NCBI GenBank assembly: GCA_027579435.1
Contig: JANBPK010000995.1
Span: forward strand, 1 to 33,454
Direction: 5' to 3'
Length of the DNA stretch: 33,454 nucleotides
Source of the DNA: Candolleomyces eurysporus
Lineage: Eukaryota > Basidiomycota > Agaricomycetes > Agaricales > Psathyrellaceae
Position 1 is the stretch's first letter. Each line of letters starts with the position of its first letter. Below the pieces are notes generated by a model. That model ran no database searches and was not told the DNA's origin. It saw nothing but the letters and a program-made list of their open reading frames with translations. The position numbers and the translations under genes were made by a program. This document shows, one piece after another, positions 7,971 through 17,734 of the stretch.

Positions 7971-10239
7971 TTGTTATCTTCGTCGGAACTTCCTTCTTCC
8001 ATATATCGTTCAAGNTTCTTGACTTCGGATTCTTCCATATTCTTCGGAGCATTGCGGATATAGCGATAGACTTCTTTGGCGGTAGGNTTCTTCTTTTGCT
8101 TCTGNTCTTCTTTCTTCTTANACGGAGGGGGTCGGGANGATCCAGCNGTNTTATTGGGAGCNGGGAGGGGACANTCTTTGACGAGGTGTCCTTGNTTCTG
8201 GCATCGATANCAAAGACCTTTCTTTCNGCATTCNTCNCNTTGGGANTGGGTGAGTCGNGCNGNNTNGATTTCGTCAGGGGAAGANGNGCGAAGNTTGTTG
8301 ATTCTGGGTTGACGTCGAAGNACATTGCCACCAGTGGCTCNGANCATANTGCGCCAGTCTCCTTCTCTTTCGATGACTCTTTTGCACCATTCTTCGAANG
8401 TCTTCGGCTGTTGAGCNCTTGGTTCGTCTAGAATNNTCTTCCAAAGTCGAGGATGAAGCTTCTTCTGGAATTTGGCTCGNAGNGCGATNTCGGCTGGNTC
8501 GGTTTCTTGNTTNGTNGCNGTNGCTTTGCTGAGNTGATTNGCTTCTCTNGCGAGTCGTTTGAANNGGGTTACNAANTCGTTTGCTNGCATGNTTCCTTGT
8601 NNNAGGGTNTCCAGTTCNAATTCTGCATTTTGNCGTTGNTCGACAGGGGCGTAGNTTGCTTCGAANTCNTTGAAGATTTCGGGAAAATTCCCNTAAGTGA
8701 CCTTNCCATCGGNTGCAGTNTTGGAGATAATCCAGTTATCTGCCCAAAGAGCNGCCTCNTCGATNAGGAAAGANAGGAANAGGAGAACCTTCTTTTCTCC
8801 TTCTGGGAATTCGTCCTTCTTGAGTTCGGANTAGATNTTGAATCGGGTGACNAAGTTTCGGTAAGTGTTGGGGTTACCATCGTAAGGTTCTGGTTTGTTT
8901 GCTCCACCGATTTTAGATTTATCAGTGGTGGTTCGAGCGACGGAAGGGGATGACGATGATGATCCTGAGGCCATTTGAAGGATAATTTGCTTATTGATTT
9001 CGGAAGTGGGTTCGAGAACTGCGAGATTAAATCCTTGTGCTTGATTTAATCGAAAGAGGCAAGGTTGTTTTCGGCACGGGAAATAGTTTCCTCTTCGACC
9101 AAGGCGAACGTCGGCTTTCTTTTCGATCCAGAAGGCGTGTTTGTCGTTTTCGTCGCAGATGTACCAACTATGACTTTGGTTTTTGGCCCAGTTAGCGTTT
9201 GTTTCAGTTGGCTTCTGGTAGTGTTCTTCGGGAGGGTTTCCTGTAAAGGATCGGAGCGGACAAGGTTGATTTCGGCAGACGTTTTCAGTTCCTTNGAAAA
9301 GCGAGACGTCGGANGATTCGTAGGGATTGAAGAAGTGGATACGTCCTTGACAGGGTTCTTGTANGGGTGGGGGTGNAGATGNTGGGGGCGGAGTCGGTGT
9401 TTTANTCGGGGCGGAAGGANCTTGATCTNGTTGNGGCTGAGACGNGTCGGTTTGTTCTTCTTGNTGTNCNACTTCTTCGTGNTCGTNTNCTTCTTCTTGT
9501 TCTCCAGTTTGNTGTTCGNNTTCCTTNTGTTTTCCTTTATCNANTGGNGTNNTTNCTNCTTTAGGATCNGGAGAATCTTCGAGTTGAGTAGAAGATTCTG
9601 GNGGATGTTGAGTGNNTTCAGTTGANGATGGAGTCGGTTCNGAAGGAGGNTNGTTAGAAGANGATTGNTGNGGTNGTTGNTCTTCTTGATCGGATTGTTC
9701 GGGAGAAGATTTCGGATNNGAAGGNGGAGGATCGTNNGNNGTNGTTGGTTGAAAATGNTAATGANCTTGAACTTCCGNNTACTTGTAAGGTCCGGTTTCG
9801 GTTCGTAGTGGACAANGTTGNGTTGCNCAGATGTAGAANTTCCCGTTNGGAGAAAGNTGATAGTCTTCTTTNTCTTCTTTCTCGTAAGCGTGTANGTCTC
9901 CAATTACACAGCGATAGGATGGATGTGANTTGCNTCCAGCCCAATCTTTGTTATGTTCGTTGGTCGCTTCAAATTGNCTTGAGTCGGGATTTGATTCCTT
10001 GGTAACGAAGTCTCTTGCTGGNCAAGGCTGTTCTTTGCANCGNACNACTCNTTTNGTAGTAGTNACNANGCAATCGGTAGAAGTATAGGTATCAAACCAA
10101 TGCTTCTTTCCNATACACTTTCTCGGACCAGGAGAAGGCGGTTTCTGAATAGGTGGTTGCGGAGGGGATAANGATTTNGAAGGTCCGGCCTGAGGNGTNC
10201 GCGCCACGAGAGANGGTTTCGCGAGNGGAATTTTTAATC
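7961..10239 (-). CDS. gag: Element A Gag polyprotein with Cys-rich N-terminal extension
   Basis: This is one open frame through many ambiguous bases. The conventional Gag part begins at the ATG at 8974 (MASGSSSSSPSV) and contains a capsid-like segment (KPEPYDGNPNTYRN, then SELKKDEFPEGEKKVL and ALWADNWIIS) followed by a CCHC zinc knuckle near 8185-8235 (YRC, GHLVK, C). Upstream in the same frame, about 9010-10150, are two copies of a Cys-containing module: each has a C-x4-CPxR end, a TN..NK/NW.WA..SH..Y.C core, and a second C-x4-C(P/L) end. They are separated by a Gln/Glu/Pro-rich linker. No ATG opens the long form; a neighbouring frame with an ATG at about 10520 may be the true start if one of the ambiguous bases near 10200-10240 hides an indel. 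Gag assembles the virus-like particle. Confidence 0.75.
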
Positions 10240-10576
10240 AGANNNTTCTGNNGCNGGAANNGGNGANAGNGANGGNGNAGGNGATCCNANNTGNGNGNNA
10301 GCGANGNTCGTCTCTNACNAGTTNGANAAGNCGNTCNANCGGNAGNAGCTTCACNATNGCNCTNGANTCGTTGGTGGTNNNATTGATNGNNGNGTNNANG
10401 GCGATNTANTGCTTGCTGTGAAGTNTGTGAATNGAGATNATNGTTTGCTCNANGTATTCTCCGTTNAGNNCAGGAGNTGCNNNNGTNATGCTGTANNTCT
10501 TNGTGGNTGGANAAGTTCATANACGGAANAANGATGGATANTCTTCCCTAGGAGGAAATAGGGAAAATAAAAGACG

Positions 10577-10588
10577 AGCTTGTTCTCC
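10577..10588 (-). other. Primer-binding site of element A, self-priming type
   Basis: Immediately inside the 5' LTR the sense strand reads GGAGAACAAGCT. Eleven of these bases, GAGAACAAGCT, are the exact reverse complement of AGCTTGTTCTC, found in the same LTR at 11393-11403 at the predicted RNA start, 33 bases after a TATAAATA. This is the geometry of Tf1-type elements, in which the 5' end of the transcript folds back to prime reverse transcription instead of a tRNA. The site has no TGG start as expected for tRNA priming. Confidence 0.65.
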
Positions 10589-11764
10589 TGTTATGGAGTA
10601 CCTCAGATTGTCNANTGGTTCGACNATNCAAGATGAGGTACGTAGATTCACTGTGATGAGAAACAGTGAAAGATGATATTGCTCNTCGAATCGGGGNTCG
10701 GGTGGGTGNTGACAGACGTTGAGAGAGATTACTGATATTCTGGGACTTGAAGCGTANCGTTGCCAGGTATAAAGCGAATGCGAAAGAACTCCTCTCTCGC
10801 AAGTTGCTTCGGAAAGGAGGATCTGTTGGGGAAGGTTTGGGGTCGCAGGAGGAGGATTAGGAACGAGGGGTTGTGGAGGAACCGGAGGAGGGGATCGGAG
10901 AAGGTATTCCTGGATTGGATTGAGAGAAGGGAATTCGAGAGAACGAAGTCCTTCTTCAATATCTTGTAAGCGTGAGGATGACGTCGTCGATGTAATTAGT
11001 TACTCGGAGGTTGAAGGAGTTGGTGATGATTCTCTCGTCTGGATAGCGTTCGAAGCACGTAATATCCACAATAGTTGATCCTTCTTCGTAGCGAATGGAC
11101 CCAATAGACGTCGTAGCTGTAGGGTTCCTACCAGCTCTTGAGCAGACGGCGACAATTGGGAAACGTTGAGTGAATCGAATAGGACGAGGAGGTGAACGAT
11201 CGGTATCGTGAGAAGCACTTGGCCTAGGGTAAGGTCTATGCCTCCTACGAGTTGAAGATGAGGGGACGATGTCGAGGCGAATGTACTCGTTGTTGAGCGT
11301 CCACTGTGTTCTCAGTTTGAGCATACACAGGGTAAAGAAGTCGAGGGGAAATCTGTCAGGCACCAGGTACAAGTAGACGAGGTTTGATTCTCGAGAACAA
11401 GCTAAAGAACTACTACAGTTCAGCTCGGTATTTATACTACTTGAAATAATCGGGCAAGTCTGGGCTGGCTCGACTCTTGTGACCAGCACTAGTGCTTCTA
11501 CTGTTCCTACTTGATAGCTATCAGGTTCCATCGATGAGTACCAATCTACTAATAGCAAAGAAGCAGGGTTAAGGGCAAAGAAGCAGGGTAAAGGGCAACG
11601 GATAAAAGGTAAAAGAGCAGGGCATAGGGTGTCCTCGGGCTAAGGGTTAAAACTGGGGTTTAGGGAAAGGTAACGTGCTACTAAAGAGACAAGTCTGAGG
11701 GAGTCCAAATCAAATACAAGTAAATAACAGAAAAAAAAGATACCCTAGGGGTTATTACATAACA
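10589..11764 (-). repeat. 5' LTR of element A
   Basis: Terminal TGTTAT/ATAACA repeats match the copy at 1583-2735. It drives transcription toward lower coordinates. In sense, TATAAATA lies at 11429-11436. It carries a 20-base segment near 11524-11543 absent from the other LTR. On its outer side the sequence enters element B coding sequence directly. Confidence 0.9.
11393..11436 (-). promoter_or_regulatory. TATA element and predicted RNA start in the element A 5' LTR
   Basis: In sense, TATAAATA (11436 down to 11429) is followed 33 bases later by AGCTTGTTCTC (11403 down to 11393), the sequence complementary to the primer site. TATA-to-start spacing of about 30 bases fits RNA polymerase II promoters, and it independently supports the self-priming assignment. 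Confidence 0.6.
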
Positions 11765-13660
11765 TCCTTTTACCTTTGCCTCCTGAGCCTTAGGATTTCC
11801 TGATACTTGACCTTGTGTAAAAGATTCTTGCATAGTCAGGAGGTACTGTTCAAATACCTCCCTGTCCTTTGGATCTATTCTTGGTTCATATAGTGCTTGT
11901 TGTAAGTATACTATTTTCTTCTTGAGTGAATGACTGACCATCCAGTGGTTCTGCGGTAGCCATTATCTTAGGAATGCCATCTTCTGACATCTCTAGAATG
12001 ACCGCTATTTCCTCTCCTTGAAACGAATTCAAATCATTGAGGTTCGAAAAGAAGTGCTCAATTCCTCCCTATATAGTGCAGGTATCTCACCCCGCGGGAA
12101 AGAGGGAACAACAACTCTTCTTCCTGAGTTTGGATCAGTGAGTGTCATCATATGCAAACCATCAGGATGGTTGTGAGATTGAGCACTCATGACCGAGAGG
12201 AACGGCTGTCCAAGCAAAATCTTGTACGCCGCGTCACGAACGATGTGTAGCTGAACATAAGCTATGACACCGTCTCCACATTGAATCGGTACGTTCCTTG
12301 CTAATCCTAACGTTCTTGCCGTGGTGCGGTTCAAAGACTGGAGGCCTATGGTAAGGTCAGGATCCCAGGATATTCTGAGAGTCCTAGCCCCGCCTCGCTT
12401 GCTGAACACACTTGTGATCCTTCATCGAAAATGCATTCTTCGTGCCGCGCATGATTTATGACAGGGAAGAAGACGCGAATCTTCTCAGACTCAGTAGCCG
12501 TCACCATTCCTTTGACTTCCACCTTGTGATGCTCAGAAAGAAACACCTCTACCGCATCTGGTATAATGAGGCCTCCAGCTGGGACTTTTCCCGAGCCGTC
12601 CGACTTGTAACACATAGGGACTGGTAAGTCTTGTAAGAGGACCTCTACCACTTCTTCAGAAGGCTTCTCCTCTTCCTCTTCAGTCACATCTTCCACTGTA
12701 GCCCTTCGAGAAGGCAGAGGAATTGAAGGTTCCTCCTGCCTAGGACTAACAGCGTTAACTTGAGAGTAGATTTCGGAGAGAGCGCTAAGGTAACTGAGAG
12801 AATCTTGACCTAGGTCGGTCATAGTGTCCTCTAACTCTTGCAGCAACGCTCCCCACAACTCCTCGGTCTGACCAGACTTGGAGCGGTCCCATTTGCCCTT
12901 CTTTAATAAGTCAATAGCTTCTTGCCGAGCAATGGGCGAGACCATAGCAAGGTCTTCAAGCTTCATGGGATGTGGTATAGAGAAGATTTCTTTCATGATT
13001 CCCATTATGAGTTCTTTCCTTGCTTGCTTGAGAGCATGTGCACTCCGCCCCGCGGGCGCTTCAGCCGGCATCCTTTCCGACGCCAAAACCTTTCCACCTT
13101 GAATAGGCTTTGTCCTTAAGGGAGGAACCTGCACATACGGCATCAACTTCCGAGTAGGTTCCACCACTTCGAGTCCACTTGGTTCTAATATATTTTTATC
13201 TTTTTGTGTATTGGCGGTATCGTTGACCTTGCTAGTTCGGCCCTCCAGAGAGTTACCCCGGTTCTTGTCAACGTTTTGTGTAGAGACCGGGGCACGTTCC
13301 TTCGCTGGGCCTCTCAAAAATCCTCTTGGTTGTTGTTTGCTGCCGCTTGACATGTCTGGAGCTGATACTGCTCCATGTTCTCGAAGCGTTTAGACAAATC
13401 ACACAACTGTTCGAAGACCTCACGAGTAGAAGGTTCCTTAGGTGCTTCCACCTTTGGTGCTGCCACTTGAGACGGCTTGAGTTGTTGAGCGATTCAGTTA
13501 AGGAACATGTTTTGCTCCTTCTTCATCTGCTCCATTGACTGTTGGAGAACGGAATGAGCGACCGGCTCGTCGTGTTGCTGATAAAACACATCGAACGCTT
13601 CTGCCTCTAATTCGTTGTATTCCTCCAATAAGTTCAACTCCGCCTGCATGGGTCCTTTCC
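11765..13660 (-). pseudogene. Element B gag-pol middle part with retropepsin-like domain, frameshifted
   Basis: Three frames must be combined. From 13660 the sense reads a charged linker with one TGA near 13495, a frame change near 13340-13353, and a long stretch to about 12380 ending ECIFDEGSQVCS. This is a protease-type active site (D-E-G instead of D-S-G) like that of Agaricomycete gypsy proteins. After a frame change the segment ISWDPDLTIGLQSLN continues to KILLGQPFLSV (about 12190-12230), the second hallmark of the fold. Two further frame changes (near 12060 and 11950) are needed to reach KKKIVYLQQALYEPRIDP (about 11880-11925), after which the LTR of element A cuts the gene. The protease call is from motifs only. 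Confidence 0.65.
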
Positions 13661-13673
13661 ACACAGCGTCAAC

Positions 13674-15242
13674 TCATGCTTTCATGGTAGTACCTTCAGG
13701 AACTTTGCGAGCGACAACATTTCCTTTACAGAATATAGTGTTGCCTCTTTGAGTAATCCTTCCTCCTTCGAGTCCTAACCTTACTTCTGGACACTGAGAA
13801 ATAGTATGGGTGTTCTGGCCACAATACCAGCAGCTGAACGTAGCTCCCGCGGGCCGAGTATACATGCCTGGCCGCTGGCCTACTGCTTGGTTAGAGGGAC
13901 GGTAAGGAGCTGGAGCCGGAGCTGGCGCCACGCGGACGGTGGTTGAGAAGTTATCAAATTGAGTCGTCAGGAGGGACATGGACTTTTCCACTCTATCAAG
14001 AGTAGTGAATACCTTAGCCATTTCCTCTGTCATAGACTCCTGCTTGACCTTAAGGGCTTTCGAACCCGCAGATTCAGCACGATCGCTGAGGCCGCTCAAA
14101 GTCATATTTCGAGCATAATCAGCTTCTTCTTCCACATAGGTGAGAGCACCAAATGGTCCCACTGCCACCGCGTCAACCATTTCCGTAGCTACCTTAATAA
14201 CTTCCGCCAATGTAAACGGATTCTCTTTATCTCGCGCCGCTCCATCAGCATCTACAGCAGGTGTTTTGTGAGAAAGCCGCTCACTAAGCCCATCTCTAAA
14301 GGTACTCTTTAGTCCACCAATGAACTTGAGAACCAAATCTAGGTTGGCAATAACACCAGATTTGAGAAGGGGCTCCGCTTCAGCTTGAAAGCCAAGAGCG
14401 AACTCGTAAAAAGCAGACTTCTCATCCCTGCCAATGGGACGTTCTCGAGCTTTGCGACAGAGGTGGTCCAAGCAAGCCATAGATCCTACATCGAATCTCG
14501 AAGCCTTCGGTAAAATCTTCATAACAGCTTTTCGCCAGTTTTCGAAGTTGTAGGGCTCGAATCCTCCTTCCAGACGAGACCAAAGTCGAGCCGTCTGAGT
14601 ATCAAGGTAGGATAAAGCGTGCGTGACTATTTCTTCGTCCTGCCCACTTAAACCCGCAACTTTCGCAGGCAATTCCACACCTTCAAAGAATCTAGTAGCA
14701 GTAGACGGATTAGCCGCATTGTAAATCGGGTGCTTGCCGCTATACGCAGCCGGCATGGTTTTGGCTTGACGCTTAGGGCCAGAGTTGCCGCCTGACGCGC
14801 TACCACTTTTGCTTCCAGTCATCTTGTCTTTACCGTTTCTTGTAAGAGATAAGGGGTCAAAGAAGTTTGAAATGAAAGGATTCAAATCAAGGGTATTTTC
14901 TTCACCGCCTAAGATTGAAGAATCTAAAGCCGCAGCAATATCTTCTTCTCAAGCCATATGAAAGCTTGCTTTGCCGATATCAGATTCAGAGGTCTGCCTC
15001 TGAACGTTCTTTCTCTTTGGCTTTGCAGAAGCACGACGAGTAGGTAAATACTTGTTGACCAAATATAAAATTGGTTCACTCGAATTACGAGTGCTTCTTC
15101 GGGTACCTTGAGGTCTTTCCAACGTTAATTGCACTTCTTCCTCTTTTTGTGCTGCATCTTCAGCCAAATAATCAGCTGGAGTAGAACCCGGCCTCGCAAA
15201 GTAGGACGTCTTGTTCAAGTTTGTAAACCTTAGTCCACACAA
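13674..15242 (-). pseudogene. Element B Gag with CCHC zinc knuckle and premature stops
   Basis: One frame spans 15242 to 13674 except for a TGA at about 14949-14951. The N-terminal part has RPGSTPADYLAED. The central part, after KHPIYNAANPSTATRFFEGV, is capsid-like (WSRLEGGFEPYNFENWRKAV). The end carries CWYCGQNTHTISQC, a canonical CX2CX4HX4C knuckle, at about 13795-13840. A second TGA closes the frame at 13674, but the same frame stays open and charged beyond it, so this stop also looks like a mutation. No ATG is visible at the upstream end. Gag packages element RNA; this copy should be non-functional. Confidence 0.7.
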
Positions 15243-15301
15243 AGGCAGACCAAAATAGAAACCCTCGCTTTAATCAAGAGAGATGAATACGCAATTCACC
15301 C

Positions 15302-15321
15302 CCCTCGCGGTGGGCTCCAAA
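15302..15321 (-). other. Primer-binding site candidate of element B
   Basis: The sense strand just inside the LTR reads TTTGGAGCCCACCGCGAGGG. TGGAGCCC... would pair with a tRNA 3' end finishing in GGGCTCCA. I cannot name the tRNA. The site supports the LTR edge at 15322. Confidence 0.4.
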
Positions 15322-15545
15322 TGAAGAGATCGAGTACGACGAGACTACTAACACACCAACTAACACCTAACACCAACTCCAAGTCAAGTCGTGCGAGGTA
15401 AGTATAATGTATAAACCTTTGGTAGTCGTGCCACACCAAAATTGGGGGTGCGAGTATGGGGGGTAGTGTAGAGTATTAAGAATGTACAAATTCTCTCTCT
15501 TGTGCACACTAATTCCAAGTAATTGAGGAGTACTCGATAATCACA
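15322..15545 (-). repeat. 5' LTR candidate of element B
   Basis: In sense it begins TGTGATTATCGAGTACTCC and ends GTACTCGATCTCTTCA, so it has TG...CA ends and an inverted ATCGAGTAC/GTACTCGAT pair close to the ends. A TATA-like TTATACATTATAC lies at about 15395-15415. The matching second LTR is not in the window, so the limits are uncertain by a few bases at the outer edge, where the minisatellite begins. Confidence 0.45.
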
Positions 15546-17540
15546 CAAGCTCCAAGTGGCTTCCAAACAAGCTGAAAGCAAATCTAGGAAGGTGGGATAA
15601 GCATCCAAAGTTGTCCAGCTGAGAGGTGGAAGTTTCACATGTCCTCTAAGCAAGCTAAAGTACCTCTGGAAAGGTGGGATGAACATCCAGAGTTGGGTGG
15701 AAGAATGGTGGAAGCTCTGGATGACTTCTCAACAAGCTAAGAGCAAATCTAGAAAGGTGGTGTGGACATCCAGGGTTGTACAGAAGAAGGGAAGAAGCTT
15801 GGTATGGCATCAAAACAGGCTGAAAGGAAATCTGGGAAGGTGGGACACACATCCAATGTTGTCCAGATGAGAAGTGGAAGCTCCACATGGCCTCTAAGCG
15901 AGCTGAAGTATCTATGGAAAGATGGGATAAACTTCCAAAGTTGTCTAGATTAAGCACAAAAGCCCTGCATGACCTTTGAGAAAGCTGAGAGCAGGTGGTG
16001 TGAAGAGCCAAGGTTATCTAGATGAAGGGCAAAGGCTCCATATAGCTTCTAAAACAACCTAAAAAGAGGTCTGGGAAGGTGAGATGAACATCCAAATTTA
16101 TTCAGATGAGAGGTGGAAGCTCCCAATGACATCTAAGCAAGCTAAAGTGCCTCTGGGAAGTTGGGATGGACATCCAAAGTTGTGTAGAAGAAAGGGTGAA
16201 GCTCTGAATGACCTCTGAACAACCTGGGAGCAGACCTAGGAAGGTGATGTGGACATCCAGGGTTGTACAGAAGAAGGGCAGAAGCTCTGTATGGCTTCAA
16301 AATAAGCTGAAAGAAAATCTGGGAAGGTGAGATGAATGTCCAAAATTGTGGAAAAGATAGGTAGAAACTATCAACGACCTCTGCACAAGCTGAGAGCAAA
16401 TCTAGAAGGTGGCGTGAGCATCCAAGGTTGTACAGAAGAAGCACAGAAGCTCTGTACAGCTTCCAACAAGCTGAAAGCAAATCTGGGAAGTTGGAATCAA
16501 CATCCAAAGCTGTCCAGATTTGAGGTGGAAGCTCCAGATGACCTCTAAGCGAGGTAAAGCACCCCTGGTAAGGTGGGATTTTGGAACATTCAAAGTTGTG
16601 TAGAAGAAGGGTGGAAGCTCTGAGTGACCTCTGAACATACTGGAAGCAAGCTGGGGATGGCTGGATCATTTTCCAAATTGTCCAGATGAAGGGTGGAAGT
16701 TCTACATGACCATCAAACAAGCTCAGAGCATATCTGGGGAGGTGTTATGAAGGTTGTCCAGATGAAGGGCAGCATCTCTGTATGGGATCTGAGCAATCTG
16801 AATGCAAATCCGAGGAGATGGGATGAGTGGAAGAAGCTCTGCTTCCAAATAAGCTGAAAGTCAATATGGGAAGGTGGGGTGAACATCCAGAGTTGTGAAG
16901 GAGAAAGATAGAAGCCTCATATAACCTCCAAACAAGCTGCTGATGAATCTGGGAAGGTAGGATCAACATCCAAAGTTTTCCAAATGAAGGTTGGAAGCCC
17001 TGCATAACCTCTAAACAGCCTCCAATCAAGTCTGGAATGGTGGGACTATCTTCCAAAGTCTGGCTGGTATTTCGATGAAAAATAGGTGATGACCAAAGGC
17101 TCTGTATCAGCCTCAAACTAGCCCTATGCATACCCTGGGAGGAAAAAGAAAGGTCCAAAGTTGTTTGGCTTAAGGCCAGAAGCCTTGCATGCCCTCCAAA
17201 CATGTCACAAGCATACTTAGAAAGGTGGGATGAACTTCCAAAGCCATGGAATTGAGTAGCAGAAGTTCCATATTATCTCTACACACATTATATGATTACA
17301 TTGGAAGCAGAGTTGAACTTCCAAGGTTTTCTGGCTGAACAGCAAACCTTTGCCTTGTATTTCATGAAGAGATGGATGATGGCTGGAAGCTTGGGATAGC
17401 CTTCTAATTTGCCTCATATGTCCTTAGGAAGCTTGGTTGAACCTCTATAGTAATCTGGGAGAAAGGTGGAAGTGCTGCATTACCTCCAAAGCTGTGTAGG
17501 TGAGAAGTGGAAGGTCTATACGACCTCCACATATTGGACC
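15546..17540. repeat. Degenerate 82-83 bp tandem minisatellite with trimeric higher-order period
   Basis: A unit of 82-83 bases recurs about 24 times. A recognisable phase mark (AAGCTGAAAG or a variant) falls at 15571, 15654, 15736, 15819, 15902, 15984, 16057, 16141, about 16223, 16306, 16389, 16470, 16553, 16639 and 16721, then with growing divergence to about 17540. Three unit types alternate: A (TCCAGATGAGAGGTGGAAG), B (AAAGTACCTCTGG at its start) and C (GGTTGTACAGAAGAAGGG). The order A-B-C repeats three times, giving a period of about 248 bases. The unit length is not a multiple of three and the minus-strand ORFs across it change frame, so it is not coding. No palindromic repeats or unique spacers of CRISPR type are present. 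Confidence 0.9.
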
Positions 17541-17734
17541 AAGTCCTCAAAATTAAGAGAATGGGAAAGGCATTTCATCAGCTTTCGATGGATTCCAGCA
17601 CAGAAGCAAATGTAATGGGACACAATATTCTGTTGGAAGCTTCAGACAACCTTGTCAGCTCTTGAGAAAGTAGGACAGAAGGTTGAGTCAACTTCTGACT
17701 TCAGTTGCATCCAGGGGAGAAGCTGCCTCCTATA

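Larger units (their letters stand above)
1583..11764 (-). mobile_element. Element A: full-length Ty3/gypsy chromovirus, minus strand
   Basis: Long direct repeats at 1583-2735 and 10589-11764, both starting TGTTAT and ending ATAACA, bracket gag, pol and an additional ORF, all on the minus strand. Domain order (gag with zinc knuckle, protease, reverse transcriptase, RNase H, integrase, chromodomain) defines a chromovirus of Ty3/gypsy. A candidate self-primer site lies beside the 5' LTR and a G-rich polypurine-like tract beside the 3' LTR. Pol is uninterrupted. The two LTRs differ at many positions, including a 20-base insertion near 11524. The flanks share no 5-base duplication (AGTGG on the left, TCCTT on the right), and they belong to unrelated sequences (lectin 2 and element B). 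The element is therefore intact inside but its junctions are not those of a simple insertion. Confidence 0.88.
11765..15545 (-). mobile_element. Element B: truncated, decayed Ty3/gypsy retrotransposon
   Basis: On the minus strand it runs from a short LTR candidate (15322-15545) through a gag region and a retropepsin-like region, then ends abruptly at 11765 where the element A LTR starts. Reverse transcriptase, integrase and the 3' LTR are missing. The reading frame changes several times and contains premature stops, so the element is dead. Gag and protease sequence differ clearly from those of elements A and C, marking a separate lineage. Confidence 0.75.

Noticed and set aside
15546..17540. 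Regular repeats considered as a CRISPR array or a repeat protein gene (for example minus-strand ORF 16142-16720).
   Set aside because: Units are contiguous 82-83 bases without unique spacers, the host is a fungus, and the unit length shifts the frame between repeats.
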